Below are positions 7,318 to 15,539 of a stretch of 49,067 nucleotides of DNA, piece after piece. The stretch is taken from NCBI GenBank assembly GCA_029879735.1, contig JAOUPS010000004.1:1-49067 (forward strand), given 5' to 3'. A program made the translations under genes and the position numbers. Positions within the stretch are counted from its first letter, which is position 1; every line of letters starts with the position of its first letter. Origin of the DNA: Candidatus Bathyarchaeota archaeon (GTDB taxonomy: Archaea > Thermoproteota > Bathyarchaeia > Bathyarchaeales > Bathycorpusculaceae). Below the pieces are notes generated by a model that was not told the origin of the DNA, made no database searches, and saw nothing but the letters and a program-made list of their open reading frames with translations.

Positions 7318-8358
7318 TTAATTCTCACTTAAAATCCGCATATCCACGTTTGAAAAGTATCGAAACGCCTTTTTACCGTACTTCTCGTCCAGTTTCCTCG
7401 TGTAGGTCTGCAGTGCCCTGAGGGTAGCGAAGCCACCAGCCTTCTCGTCAAAGGTCATCGTCATGACCCAGCCCGTACCCCGCAAATACCCCGTGCCTGT
7501 TGTTAAGTCCTTCTCCTTAACTCCTTCCCACGCGACACGTTCACAACGGACCCCGAACTCCGATAAAATCTTGAAAACCGTCTTCTCCACGTAGGGCCAA
7601 CTCGCCAGACGTTTTTCGCTACCGCGATTAGCTATAAACGTCTTGGCACCAACTACGAGTTGTGCACCATTTTCCTCCTTGAATTCACCAAAGCGTCCGA
7701 GTATCCACAAGAACCTTAAGGAATCTGGCATTCGGCTTTTCAGCCTCTTCTGTTGTGCGAATGTGTCAGTGTCCGTCAACCCCAACGGGGAACGCTTTAC
7801 AGTTGCTAGAAGCTCATGAAGCGCTTTAAAGGCCGCCGTTTCTTCCTTAGAGAATGGCATGTCCACGGGAAAGTCGACGGTTTTCGTCTTCAAAGGCGGA
7901 ACCGTGGCGGCTTCCACGATATCCTCCGGACTGATGGAGGCGCGAATTTCCTCCAAGTGTTTCAGGCCTTCAAAGGGTTCGATGAATGTAAGGTAATCCT
8001 CTTCTGAGATGGATGCTCCATGTTTTTCTTCGAATTTTTCCCTGGTCCAAGACGTCCCTAAATCTATCACTTGTCCACAGGGGAACCTAGAGCAATAGGC
8101 ACAGTTTTCCACACCGATTTTGTCGACGCATTGTCGTACCAAGCAATTGCGAGGAGGAAGTCTGGATCCTTTTGGCAGCTCTTCGTCAGGCGTCTGGCAA
8201 GTCAAACAGGGTTTTTCTGTGGGTCGGTAGCCTAGAATCGTCTTGCATCGATCTCTAAATCGTTGAAAGGCCTCATCGGTCTTCAAGGCCTTCCGGGTAT
8301 ACCGAGACCAAGGGCAGCGACCACAGTTCATGCCACATTTAGAATATACGTCGGGCAT
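7318..8358 (-). CDS. DUF3795-type cysteine-rich protein with C-terminal extension
   Basis: About 346 residues. The N-terminus carries a zinc/iron-type cysteine pattern: CGMNCGRCPW, then PCLTCQTPDEE, NCLVRQCVDKIGVENCAYCS and RFPCGQV, all within the first 100 residues, the hallmark of DUF3795 proteins common in archaea and anaerobes. The remaining 240 residues, without cysteines except one pair, form an uncharacterised alpha/beta domain. The ATG at 8358 was chosen because GGAAGG precedes it and the Cys motif starts within ten residues; an upstream extension of 27 codons looks noncoding. A much shorter paralogue lies at 32066-32470. Role unknown; the Cys motif suggests metal binding or redox sensing. 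Confidence 0.7.
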   Translation of the reverse strand: MPDVYSKCGMNCGRCPWSRYTRKALKTDEAFQRFRDRCKTILGYRPTEKPCLTCQTPDEELPKGSRLPPRNCLVRQCVDKIGVENCAYCSRFPCGQVIDLGTSWTREKFEEKHGASISEEDYLTFIEPFEGLKHLEEIRASISPEDIVEAATVPPLKTKTVDFPVDMPFSKEETAAFKALHELLATVKRSPLGLTDTDTFAQQKRLKSRMPDSLRFLWILGRFGEFKEENGAQLVVGAKTFIANRGSEKRLASWPYVEKTVFKILSEFGVRCERVAWEGVKEKDLTTGTGYLRGTGWVMTMTFDEKAGGFATLRALQTYTRKLDEKYGKKAFRYFSNVDMRILSEN

Positions 8359-8474
8359 TTCACATCCTTCCTGGTCTATGGTGAACTTGTGGGAAATTGC
8401 ATACTTATTTAGTTTCCGTAAAGTATGGAGTAGGCGCAACAGATAATGGGGTTTGCAGAAGAAGACCCAATAGA

Positions 8475-8512
8475 AACAGATGGCTTATCTGAAAGGCAGA
8501 ATCACTAAAAAG
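8475..8512 (+). repeat. Dispersed short repeat, copy A
   Basis: The stretch centred on AGATGGCTTATCTGAAAGGC is closely related to 9735-9770 and, reversed, to 33131-33166. Differences are mainly transitions, and in one frame many fall at third codon positions, giving (M/I)AY(L/P)KGRI(T/V)KK. This suggests decayed copies of a short coding sequence. Confidence 0.4.
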
Positions 8513-8652
8513 AAGCTCAAAAAGACAGAAATGCTGGAGATAGTCAAATAATTCCCTTATTCTCTTTTTTCCGTATCCGCAAATTTTTTGGATCAAATGG
8601 TTGATACAAACTAAGGAAGCCTATTTTAACATATGCTCCTCATTCGTTGTTT

Positions 8653-8835
8653 TCATTTCTTTTTGATAAGGCGATTGAACTTTAGGCGCTCCAGAAAGTA
8701 GACTTCTTTATCAGCTTCCTTCAAAACTTGTAGATACGTTCTTGCCCGTTGTCTAAGCTTTGGAAAATCGTCTAGCATAGCTTTCAAGACTTTCCAACGT
8801 ATTTCCTCTTCCATTTCATGTGTATTGTTTCGCAC
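8653..8835 (-). CDS. Small hypothetical helical protein
   Basis: A 60-residue frame starting at GTG 8835, or 53 residues from an internal ATG at 8814. The sequence is rich in charged residues and predicted helix (EEEIRWKVLKAMLDDFPKLR, then RTYLQVLKEADKEVYFLERL), with a basic KFNRLIKKK tail and no cysteine or membrane segment. The regular charge pattern is unlike random noncoding sequence, but no ribosome site stands out and I recognise no family. It could be a small DNA- or RNA-associated protein. Confidence 0.4.
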   Translation of the reverse strand: MRNNTHEMEEEIRWKVLKAMLDDFPKLRQRARTYLQVLKEADKEVYFLERLKFNRLIKKK

Positions 8836-9254
8836 GATATGTGAGACGCTCCACTATAAACTAGGAACACCAACAATTTAAACTTTATGTACACGTGTAG
8901 AACAACTAGAAACTACAATTACTAATTCAAAAAATCAAGTCCGTCATTATGAAACCAATTAGCGCGTGCAGAAAATCAAACAAAAACTGAGCTGGTCGTG
9001 TCTGTGCGTTGAACATCAATGAAGATTTCGTTCTCTGAAGATTTCGGATACAACAAATGCTTTTGAATCAAATTTCTGTTCTTTTCTTTTAATTTGAAAA
9101 AGTTGTTGGACTTGAGAATGCAATTACTCAACGATGAAGATGGTGTATACAACTGTTAAAGTTTTCAGTAACGTTTATATCGTAAGAAATAATATTGCTA
9201 GAGTGGATATGTCTTGAAAGAGACATATTGTATACGTGTAGAACATGAATACAC
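8836..9254. other. AT-rich intergenic stretch with a repeated palindromic TGTAYACGTGTAGAACA motif
   Basis: No convincing gene in about 400 bp. The 17-mer TGTACACGTGTAGAACA (8888-8904) recurs with one mismatch at 9229-9245; the first copy contains the perfect palindrome TACACGTGTA. A TTAGCGCGTGC motif lies at 8959-8969, and a small hairpin with arms ATGTCT/AGACAT lies just before the second copy. The motif pair could be operator sites flanking a promoter region for the gene at 9255. Confidence 0.35.
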
Positions 9255-9632
9255 ATGGTGAAATGCATGTTGGAGATATTAAACCACATTTTGGAAATGG
9301 TCGCCTCAAACTTGGAAATATCAATGCCCGCTTTATGGGCGTGTTTCACAGCTTACGCCACATGGTATTTTACGTCTGCGAAACAATATGCACCCCTAAC
9401 TTACAAAGAAGCCAGAGTGCTATGGGAAATACACAGACAAAAAACTCGATGCGAGTCTAAAAAATGGCATAAAATCAGACGCAAAGACAGAACGATTGGC
9501 TTCAAATGTGACTGCGGATACAAACACGTACAGAAAAGACCAATAACAGCTAACACCTCAATAGAAAGGGAGACCGTTCAAACGAAAACTTCTGTGTTCG
9601 ACAAACTACACACCACACATAAGTCTACATAG
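9255..9632 (+). CDS. Hypothetical protein with one membrane helix and a Cys cluster
   Basis: 125 residues. Residues about 24-42 (MPALWACFTAYATWYFTSA) could form a membrane helix. The following 45 residues are strongly basic and contain CESKKWHKIRRKDRTIGFKC with CDCGYKH directly after, a zinc-ribbon-like Cys/His arrangement. The tail is Thr/Ser-rich. Basic, Cys-containing small proteins like this are common in archaeal viruses and integrated elements, but no family was recognised. The start ATG at 9255 lies ten bases after the second copy of the palindromic motif, with no clear ribosome site. Composition is A-rich like the window's first 220 bases. Confidence 0.45.
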   Translation: MVKCMLEILNHILEMVASNLEISMPALWACFTAYATWYFTSAKQYAPLTYKEARVLWEIHRQKTRCESKKWHKIRRKDRTIGFKCDCGYKHVQKRPITANTSIERETVQTKTSVFDKLHTTHKST

Positions 9633-9734
9633 AATCCCGGACACCTATAGGGCGATTCTTTCCGCTTAATGCATTCGATAGGGAAGTTTAAATTTCAAAT
9701 TTTCCAACCAAGGCAATTGAACCCCTAAATGGTA

Positions 9735-9770
9735 GGATAGCCTACCCAAAAGGCAGAATTGTCAAAAAAG
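9735..9770 (+). repeat. Dispersed short repeat, copy B
   Basis: GGATAGCCTACCCAAAAGGC and the next 16 bases match copy A at about three quarters of positions, the differences being mainly transitions. The surrounding frame is open for several dozen codons and contains GRIAYPKGRIVKK, but it runs into the antisense strand of the ABC permease and has no start, so it is treated as a decayed copy. The 9633-9838 gap holds nothing else I can identify. Confidence 0.4.
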
Positions 9771-9838
9771 AAAACGAAGCCAGGAGAAAAAACAGAGATA
9801 ATAATCTAGAAGGCCTCTTCTCCATCTTCGTTTTTCAG

Positions 9839-11419
9839 TTATTCTATCCTGCTCAGTTTTCTTTTTCCAAGGTAGAGGAACACAATCCCCAGCAGCCAAA
9901 TCACCACAGTTTGCAACCCCACGGTGTTAAGAAAGCCTAGGTCTAGAACAACCATGGACCCAATAAAAACTCCGATCGAGGCAAACATGGCTACTTGCGC
10001 GTTTACCATTAAACCGACCATCTGTGCGCGAGTATTTCCCGAGAATTCTGGGTTCATGAGGGAGAGGCCGAGAGCTAAAGCCACGTTAGCTGCAACGAGT
10101 TGCGACATGAATCCAGTGTAAGTCAACAAAGAAATGAGTGTGGTTTGAGGAATCTGAATCATTGAAACAGCTGTGATCGCCGCGCCGATCGGAACTGCCA
10201 CCAGCAAACCTTGTAGCAACCTCGCCTTGACAAACCTTCCCACACCAAAAGGAGTCTTCTTATATATGAAGACGCTTTCCTTACCTCCCGCCGTCACTTG
10301 ACCGACGACTAACACGGCAAGGAAAGGAAACAAAAATAAGCCCATTATAAGGGCACCTTCCGGATCCTCATTGCCTCCTCCAAAGAAGATTTTCACCATA
10401 GCGATTAGACCAACGATGTAAGCGATTCTTGACAGGTTCTCAAGCCTTCGACCATAATCCTTGAAAACGGATGCCAGGAGAGTGCCGAAAGATCCGCCTC
10501 CCCCCAGATATCTAACGGTTCTATAGAAGAAGCCGTCCGGTTTAGCTCTAGAAGCTGTGAAGGTGGTGGGTTCGATGCTGTAGGCGCGATTAGCGGCTTT
10601 CGTGCCTAGCCACAGCACCGCTACAAAGAAGAAGACAAGACCTCCGAATCGGGTCAGTGTCTCAAAACCAACCGCGCCGATGTTGCCGGGGTTGGATGCG
10701 AAGCCGACGATAACTTCAGCTCCCCAAGAACTTGGCAACAGGCCCAGAATGGTTCTAACCATTCCGCTTGTCCCGGGATCGGTAAGGGCTTCAAGCAAGC
10801 CTCCACCCATAATTGCGTACATTACTGCGATCATGGGTAAAGCAAGGACAAGTGACAGGGCTCTTCCAATATCTCTTCCACGGGCGGATTTTGCAAACTT
10901 TGTACGTACCAAGGCGGCAATCACTGTGCCGACCCAGAGAGCAGAAAGAAACGTGACCACGAAAATTGTGACGGTTATCGCTATCTGAAGCATGTCCAGT
11001 CCCAGCGGATTCAGAGCTGCCGTGAAAAAGCCAGCCATCACTGTGATGGCGATGGCGTAGAAAGGCATTACGCCCAGAAATTCGCCTAGCAAAACGTCGC
11101 TTGGCTTTATGGGGGCTGCGAGAAAGATCTCCACCTGCCCAGCTTGCATTCCCTGTAATGTGTATGTGATTGGTAGTATTATGAGGTAGAAAAAGATCAT
11201 GAACATTATGATCGGTACCATTGCTACAGCAACTTGGGAAAAGAAGAAAGCGAGAAAGTCGTCGATGAAGAGATTAACAACTGTCGGCGCAATGAACGCC
11301 ACATAAACCGCTAGCAGCCCAATGACCAGATAGGGAAAGTATGGTTTTATCTTCCGTATCCTGTTTATGCGGATGCGGTACTCGTTCCTCGCAACTACGA
11401 GCCACTTAGGGGTTGGCAC
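9839..11419 (-). CDS. ABC-2-type transporter permease
   Basis: A 526-residue integral membrane protein with about twelve hydrophobic helices in two sets of six. The N-terminal half has a charged cytoplasmic opening (ARNEYRIRINRIRKIKPYFP) followed by LVIGLLAVYVAFIAP, and the characteristic GMQAGQVEIFLAAPIKPSDV segment seen in archaeal ABC-2 exporter permeases of this length. It starts at GTG 11419, inside the end of the ATPase gene (14-bp overlap), so the two are translationally coupled. With that ATPase it should form a half- or full-size exporter of unknown substrate in the cytoplasmic membrane. Many archaeal examples with this architecture are uncharacterised; lipid or drug export are possibilities, not conclusions. 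Confidence 0.85.
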   Translation of the reverse strand: MPTPKWLVVARNEYRIRINRIRKIKPYFPYLVIGLLAVYVAFIAPTVVNLFIDDFLAFFFSQVAVAMVPIIMFMIFFYLIILPITYTLQGMQAGQVEIFLAAPIKPSDVLLGEFLGVMPFYAIAITVMAGFFTAALNPLGLDMLQIAITVTIFVVTFLSALWVGTVIAALVRTKFAKSARGRDIGRALSLVLALPMIAVMYAIMGGGLLEALTDPGTSGMVRTILGLLPSSWGAEVIVGFASNPGNIGAVGFETLTRFGGLVFFFVAVLWLGTKAANRAYSIEPTTFTASRAKPDGFFYRTVRYLGGGGSFGTLLASVFKDYGRRLENLSRIAYIVGLIAMVKIFFGGGNEDPEGALIMGLFLFPFLAVLVVGQVTAGGKESVFIYKKTPFGVGRFVKARLLQGLLVAVPIGAAITAVSMIQIPQTTLISLLTYTGFMSQLVAANVALALGLSLMNPEFSGNTRAQMVGLMVNAQVAMFASIGVFIGSMVVLDLGFLNTVGLQTVVIWLLGIVFLYLGKRKLSRIE

Positions 11420-12197
11420 CCTTCTGCTCCCTCCACGCCAAGAGTTCCTTCTCCTCCACTCCTCCGGTTCTGGCGATGAAAGCCTTTTCCAGAGTCTTCG
11501 TTCCTGTCTGAGCGATTATTTCATCTACTGTGCCAACCGCGATGAGCCTGCCTTGACTGATTATGCCTATGCGGTCGCACAGCTCCTCCACGACCGGAAG
11601 AATGTGGCTGCAAATGAAGATAGTTTTTCCTGCACTATCGGCTAACTTCTTGATCAGATCCTTCACCATGAGGGCGGCGCGGGGGTCTAACATCGAAGTG
11701 GGTTCGTCAAAGAACAGAATTGGAGGATCGTGGATTAGGGCTGATGCGATCAAGACCTTCTGTTTCATTCCTCGGCTGTAGCCCTCCAGCAGATAATCTC
11801 GTCTTTCATGAAGACCGAACAGCTTCAGTAAGTCGTCTATCCTTTCAGATAGAATATTATTCGGGACATCATAGAGGGCTCCCATAAAGTCCAGAAACTC
11901 GTGGGCGCTGAGCTTCTCATACAAACCGGGAGACTCAGCCAGCAAACCCGTGACCCGTTTTACATCAGTTTCATTCTTGAGAATGTCATAACCGTTTACA
12001 GTGGCCGCCCCGCTAGTGGGCTTTATGATGCAGTTCAATAAGCGAACCGTCGTCGTCTTACCAGCCCCGTTAGGGCCGAGCAGACCAAAGGTCTCCCCCT
12101 CGTAGACTTCGAGGTTAAGCTCATCAACAGCTTTGATCTCGCCTCCTTTGCCGTAATACTTGGACAACTTATCTGTACGGATGACAACCTTCATCAT
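11406..12197 (-). CDS. ABC transporter ATP-binding protein
   Basis: 263 residues with all nucleotide-binding motifs: Walker A GLLGPNGAGKTTTVRLLNC, a Q-loop-region GLLAESPGLYEKLS, signature LEGYSRGMKQKV (Ser replacing the first Ser-Gly of LSGGQ in the usual relaxed form), Walker B ILFFDEPTSMLDPRA and an H-loop His in ICSHILPVVEEL. This is the CcmA/DrrA/NatA-like ATPase class that partners ABC-2 permeases. The C-terminal 50 residues after the core (GTVDEIIAQTGTKTLEKAF) follow the usual pattern. Start at ATG 12197, with GGGGGATGA upstream; A/T-rich TATA candidates (AGTTTAAATG and GTATATATC on the minus strand) lie 26-50 bp upstream. It forms one operon with the permease. Confidence 0.93.
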   Translation of the reverse strand: MMKVVIRTDKLSKYYGKGGEIKAVDELNLEVYEGETFGLLGPNGAGKTTTVRLLNCIIKPTSGAATVNGYDILKNETDVKRVTGLLAESPGLYEKLSAHEFLDFMGALYDVPNNILSERIDDLLKLFGLHERRDYLLEGYSRGMKQKVLIASALIHDPPILFFDEPTSMLDPRAALMVKDLIKKLADSAGKTIFICSHILPVVEELCDRIGIISQGRLIAVGTVDEIIAQTGTKTLEKAFIARTGGVEEKELLAWREQKGANP

Positions 12198-12431
12198 TCA
12201 TCCCCCATGATCTTGCACGCATTCATTTAAACTTTGCTAGATATATACTGGTAGAAGCCATAGTTTATCGGGCATATTTTAACATTTTCACGCAGAAAAT
12301 CAGAACATTCAAATCTATTAAGGTGAGAACTCCTCAGTTCAGTGGTTAGTGTGATTTGTCAGAAATCCATAAGAGATGCCTTACACTAGAAAGCAGAAAT
12401 AGCCCACAGATAATAGAATAGCTTGCACTGC

Positions 12432-12440
12432 CTTTATAAG
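12432..12440 (+). promoter_or_regulatory. TATA box of the HTH / glycosyltransferase operon
   Basis: CTTTATAAG lies 32-40 nt upstream of the GTG start at 12472, consistent with an archaeal promoter and a short leader. It is the only good TATA element in the 270-bp gap between the divergent ABC operon and this operon. Confidence 0.5.
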
Positions 12441-12471
12441 AAAACTTGTCTAAACTATGTAACACTTAAAG

Positions 12472-12732
12472 GTGAAAACATTGAGACAGGAACTACCGAT
12501 CTCAGAAAAAATTTTGCAAACCCTGCACAACCTGTGCGCAACAGCTCCAGACCTGGCCAGAAGAAGCGAAGAACTTGCAAACGTGATGCGACTTGATCTA
12601 ACCGAAGTAGAGAGCATTCTCGACAATTACGGTCTGGAAGGTTACGCAGAAAGTTTCACGGATAACGAGGGTAAAAGACGGTACTACCTGACAGGTAGGG
12701 GAATAATAAAGGTCTGTGCACTCTTTACCTAG
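12472..12732 (+). CDS. Small winged-helix-like protein heading a glycosyltransferase operon
   Basis: 86 residues starting at GTG. The order of helices (ISEKILQTLHNLCATAPDLA; RRSEELANVMRLDLTEVESI) followed by a beta-hairpin-like stretch with DNEGKRRYYLTGRGIIKV resembles a winged-helix domain, the last part being typical of the wing and final helix (YYLTGRG). It ends 10 bp before the start of the glycosyltransferase-domain gene, so all three genes are probably one transcript. It may autoregulate the operon or sense glycogen/sugar status; the DNA-binding call is by pattern only. Confidence 0.6.
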   Translation: MKTLRQELPISEKILQTLHNLCATAPDLARRSEELANVMRLDLTEVESILDNYGLEGYAESFTDNEGKRRYYLTGRGIIKVCALFT

Positions 12733-12742
12733 TGAGAGACTA

Positions 12743-13369
12743 ATGCAGGTCATAATTTTCTCTTGGGAATTCCCGCCGAGGATAGTTGGAGAACTTGCAA
12801 ACTACGTCAAGTCGCTTGCCGTACAACTCGTCAAAAGCAACGTGGAAACACACGTGGTTACCTATCACGATTACTTAACGGGACCACGCGAAGAACCGGA
12901 AGGAACCAAAACCCACAGAATCACAAATCCTGTTCGAACACACATCGGGGTACTCACATGGGTCCTCACCTTAAACCAAGAAGTTGAAAGAACAGCAGCC
13001 AACATCTACTACGACGCAAAAAAACAAACAGACCTAATAGATGCACACGATTGGCACTTCATACCAGCCGCAGTCACCCTGAAAAAAGCGCTCAACATAC
13101 CATTCATTTATTCTGTAGAAAGCCTAGAAGAACATCGCTCGCACGGCGCAAACTCACCCTTCAACATGGCTATCAAAAGCATAGAGTGGCTAGGTTTGTA
13201 CGAAGCAAAGAAAGCAATCGTGAAATCCGAATGGATGCGAGATGAAGCAACCAGAATATACAAGGTTCCAACAGATAAGATAAAGGTGATTCCGCCAAAA
13301 TCCACCGCATGGATGAAAACCGTCTTACAAACCTACAAGAGCGTCGCAGGAGGCGCAATCTCCAAGTGA
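12743..13369 (+). CDS. Stand-alone GT-B N-terminal domain, glycogen-synthase-like
   Basis: 208 residues corresponding only to the N-terminal Rossmann domain of a GT4/GT5 glycosyltransferase: IIFSWEFPPRIVGELANYVK at the start, ethe acceptor-side motif LIDAHDWHFIPAAVTLKKAL in the middle, and a terminal VPTDKIKVIPP strand where the linker to the C-terminal domain would begin. The nucleotide-sugar-binding domain with the E-x7-E motif is absent. The next gene encodes a complete paralogue and its GTG start overlaps this stop (GTGA), so the two are coupled. There is no sign that the frame once continued into the neighbour, whose own N-domain is intact. A regulatory or glucan-binding partner of the full enzyme is a reasonable guess; a non-functional duplicate is the alternative. 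Confidence 0.75.
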   Translation: MQVIIFSWEFPPRIVGELANYVKSLAVQLVKSNVETHVVTYHDYLTGPREEPEGTKTHRITNPVRTHIGVLTWVLTLNQEVERTAANIYYDAKKQTDLIDAHDWHFIPAAVTLKKALNIPFIYSVESLEEHRSHGANSPFNMAIKSIEWLGLYEAKKAIVKSEWMRDEATRIYKVPTDKIKVIPPKSTAWMKTVLQTYKSVAGGAISK

Positions 13370-14574
13370 CCCAAGAATTAACCGTCATGATGTTCACATG
13401 GGAGTTTCCGCCAAGAATTATCGGTGGAATATCCCCGCACGTTTACCATTTATCGAAAAGCATGGCAAAGAACGATGTAAAAGTTTACGTTGTCACGTGT
13501 GATTTTCCCGGAGCACCTCAACACGAAGTCCTCGACGAAGTTGAAGTTTTTCGGATAGACTCCTACAAGAACCCCGCCCCAAATTTTGCAACTTGGGTTT
13601 ATCTGATGAATATGAACATGCAGAAGGAAGCCGCTGCTCTTGTCAAAAGTTTAGGCGGAAAAGTTGACGTTTTTCACGCCCACGACTGGTTAGTTGCAAA
13701 TGTGGGAATAGGGCTAAAACATGTTTTCAGAAAACCACTCTTAGCCACGATTCACTCAACCGAGATTGGACGACGAAACGGAATTCACTCCGATTATGAG
13801 AGGATGATTCATGAAACGGAAGCTTGGCTTACATACGAAGCGTGGAAGGTGATCTGCTGCAGCGACTACATGGTTTCACACGTCCGATGGGCTTTTGGGC
13901 TTCCGGAAGACAAACTAGTCATGATTCCAAACGGCGTGAACGCTCAACAATACACGAAAAACAAAAACACGAACCTAAGCCAATTTAGAAGAAAATTCGC
14001 TTTGCCAGAAGAGAAAATTGTGTTATTTGTCGGAAGATTAGTTTACGAGAAAGGTATCCACGTGTTTGTCAATGCTGTTCCAAAGGTTTCAGAAAAAGTC
14101 AACGCGAAATTTGTGATAGTCGGCAACGGCTACATGAAAGAACCCCTTTCAAAACTTGTCAAGAGCATGGGCCTAGCCCACAAAGTTACATTCACAGGCT
14201 TTGTGGACGACGAAACATTAGGGAACTTACAGAGATGCGCAGACGTTTGCGTTGTGCCATCACTCTTTGAACCCTTCGGAATTGTTGCTCTCGAGGCAAT
14301 GGCCGCAAAAAGTCCAGTCGTGGTTTCGGACACAGGCGGCCTGTCAGAAATAGTGGAACACGATGTAACGGGTGTCAAAGTTTATCCTGACAACCCGGAT
14401 TCCCTTGCATGGGGAATAACGAAAGTACTGCTTGACGAAAACTATGCGAATCGACTTAAAAACAACGCACACAAAAGAGTGCAACAAAACTATGACTGGG
14501 ATAAAATAAGCCAGCAAACAAAAGCTGTTTACAAAGCCGTCTTAAAAGAGTACTCAAAAAGTTTTTGGGCTTAA
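13366..14574 (+). CDS. Glycogen-synthase-like GT-B glycosyltransferase
   Basis: 402 residues from the GTG at 13366. N-domain motifs: MMFTWEFPPRIIGGISPHVY (glycine-rich donor loop) and VFHAHDWLVANVGI; C-domain motifs: VLFVGRLVYEKGIHVFVNA, FTGFVDDETLG and the E-x7-E signature EPFGIVALEAMAAKSPVVVS with SDTGGLSEIVEH. This is the archaeal GT4/GT5 glycogen synthase type that adds glucose from ADP- or UDP-glucose to alpha-1,4-glucan. The GTG was preferred because AGGAGG (13348-13353) lies 12 nt upstream and it overlaps the previous stop; a longer reading adds an Arg-rich leader antisense to no known domain. Together with GH57 (4.5 kb) it suggests a storage glucan cycle. Sucrose- or lipid-directed GT4 activity is less likely but not excluded. 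Confidence 0.85.
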   Translation: MTQELTVMMFTWEFPPRIIGGISPHVYHLSKSMAKNDVKVYVVTCDFPGAPQHEVLDEVEVFRIDSYKNPAPNFATWVYLMNMNMQKEAAALVKSLGGKVDVFHAHDWLVANVGIGLKHVFRKPLLATIHSTEIGRRNGIHSDYERMIHETEAWLTYEAWKVICCSDYMVSHVRWAFGLPEDKLVMIPNGVNAQQYTKNKNTNLSQFRRKFALPEEKIVLFVGRLVYEKGIHVFVNAVPKVSEKVNAKFVIVGNGYMKEPLSKLVKSMGLAHKVTFTGFVDDETLGNLQRCADVCVVPSLFEPFGIVALEAMAAKSPVVVSDTGGLSEIVEHDVTGVKVYPDNPDSLAWGITKVLLDENYANRLKNNAHKRVQQNYDWDKISQQTKAVYKAVLKEYSKSFWA

Positions 14575-14588
14575 AAGCTTAAAGATAA

Positions 14589-15527
14589 CTACGGATATTT
14601 GAGTCTAATGGCCTTATCTGGACAAGCGTCAACACATCTGAGACAGTAGATGCATTCCGGGTCGCTGAACTTCTCCCAAGGCAAATCCAAGATGCGAACA
14701 TTCATCGGACAGGCTTCAACGCAGAGGCGGCATTCGCCCTTGGCACATTTAACCAAGTCCCTGCGCAAACCGAGAAAACTGAACCTGTTTAAGATAGCCA
14801 TGATTGCTCCGTGTGGACAAATGTATTTGCACCAGCCCCGTGGAACGTAAGCCGCGAAAACAAGAACACCCGCCATAATGAAAAGTTGAGCCCAGAAAAG
14901 CGGGGGCAGTGTTGCAATCCCAGATAAGACATCCAAAACCGGTTTTTCTAACGTTGCGATGCGAAAGTCGAGAATCATTTTTGGCAACGTTGCAAACAAT
15001 GTTTCCGCTGGGCTTAATGTCGTGAATGGAGCCTCTGCGAAGATGCCTAGAGCGCTTTTGTAGCTTCCACTTATTCCAATAAGTTCTGTAGCAGAAAAAG
15101 TTACACTAACAAACAAAACGATGCTTAAGACAGCGTATTTTACGTAAATCATGCTTTCGTGAGTTCTCGGCGAAAGTTTCATCTTCTTACGCTTAATGAA
15201 CCCTATTAGATCTTGAATTAAGCCGAAGGGACAAATCCAACCGCACAAGGACTTTCCAAGCAGTATGCCTGTTATCAGAAATGAAGATGCTGCAAGCCAT
15301 GGAAAGGTAACATTGGTGTTTTTCCAACCACCGAATGTGAATTGTAAGGCTGTAAGGGCGTCGCCCACAATATTAGCCTCAAGTCCCCAAGTCCACAGAA
15401 CAGGGAGCAAGAGCGATAATGCGCCTAGATTAAAGATCATTGCGCTGAAGAATATGAATGAAACGAACTGAACTATTCGGCGAAGCGTGTTAAACTTGAA
15501 CAGGTTTTCTTTGATTTTGCTCTTCAA
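14589..15527 (-). CDS. NapH/NosR-like membrane polyferredoxin
   Basis: 312 residues with about five membrane helices and four iron-sulfur motifs. Two CxxxCP sites flank the membrane part on the cytoplasmic side (SLCGWICPFGLIQDL and WCKYICPHGAIMA), and the C-terminus carries two 4Fe-4S ferredoxin patterns (CAKGECRLCVEACPMNVRIL and CIYCLRCVDACPDKAIRL). This architecture defines the NapH / NosR / YccM-type electron-transfer proteins that move electrons between quinone or ferredoxin and a partner. No reductase gene is adjacent, so the partner is unknown; the AOR systems further along are possible ferredoxin sources. The stop lies 14 bp from the convergent glycosyltransferase stop. Start ATG at 15527. 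Confidence 0.88.
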   Translation of the reverse strand: MKSKIKENLFKFNTLRRIVQFVSFIFFSAMIFNLGALSLLLPVLWTWGLEANIVGDALTALQFTFGGWKNTNVTFPWLAASSFLITGILLGKSLCGWICPFGLIQDLIGFIKRKKMKLSPRTHESMIYVKYAVLSIVLFVSVTFSATELIGISGSYKSALGIFAEAPFTTLSPAETLFATLPKMILDFRIATLEKPVLDVLSGIATLPPLFWAQLFIMAGVLVFAAYVPRGWCKYICPHGAIMAILNRFSFLGLRRDLVKCAKGECRLCVEACPMNVRILDLPWEKFSDPECIYCLRCVDACPDKAIRLKYP

Positions 15528-15539
15528 TCTCCAGCCTCT

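Noticed and set aside
13309-13365. Upstream extension of the glycogen-synthase-like gene starting at ATG 13309
   Set aside because: It would overlap the previous gene by 61 bp and add an Arg-rich leader; the GTG at 13366 has AGGAGG and overlaps the stop in the usual coupled way.
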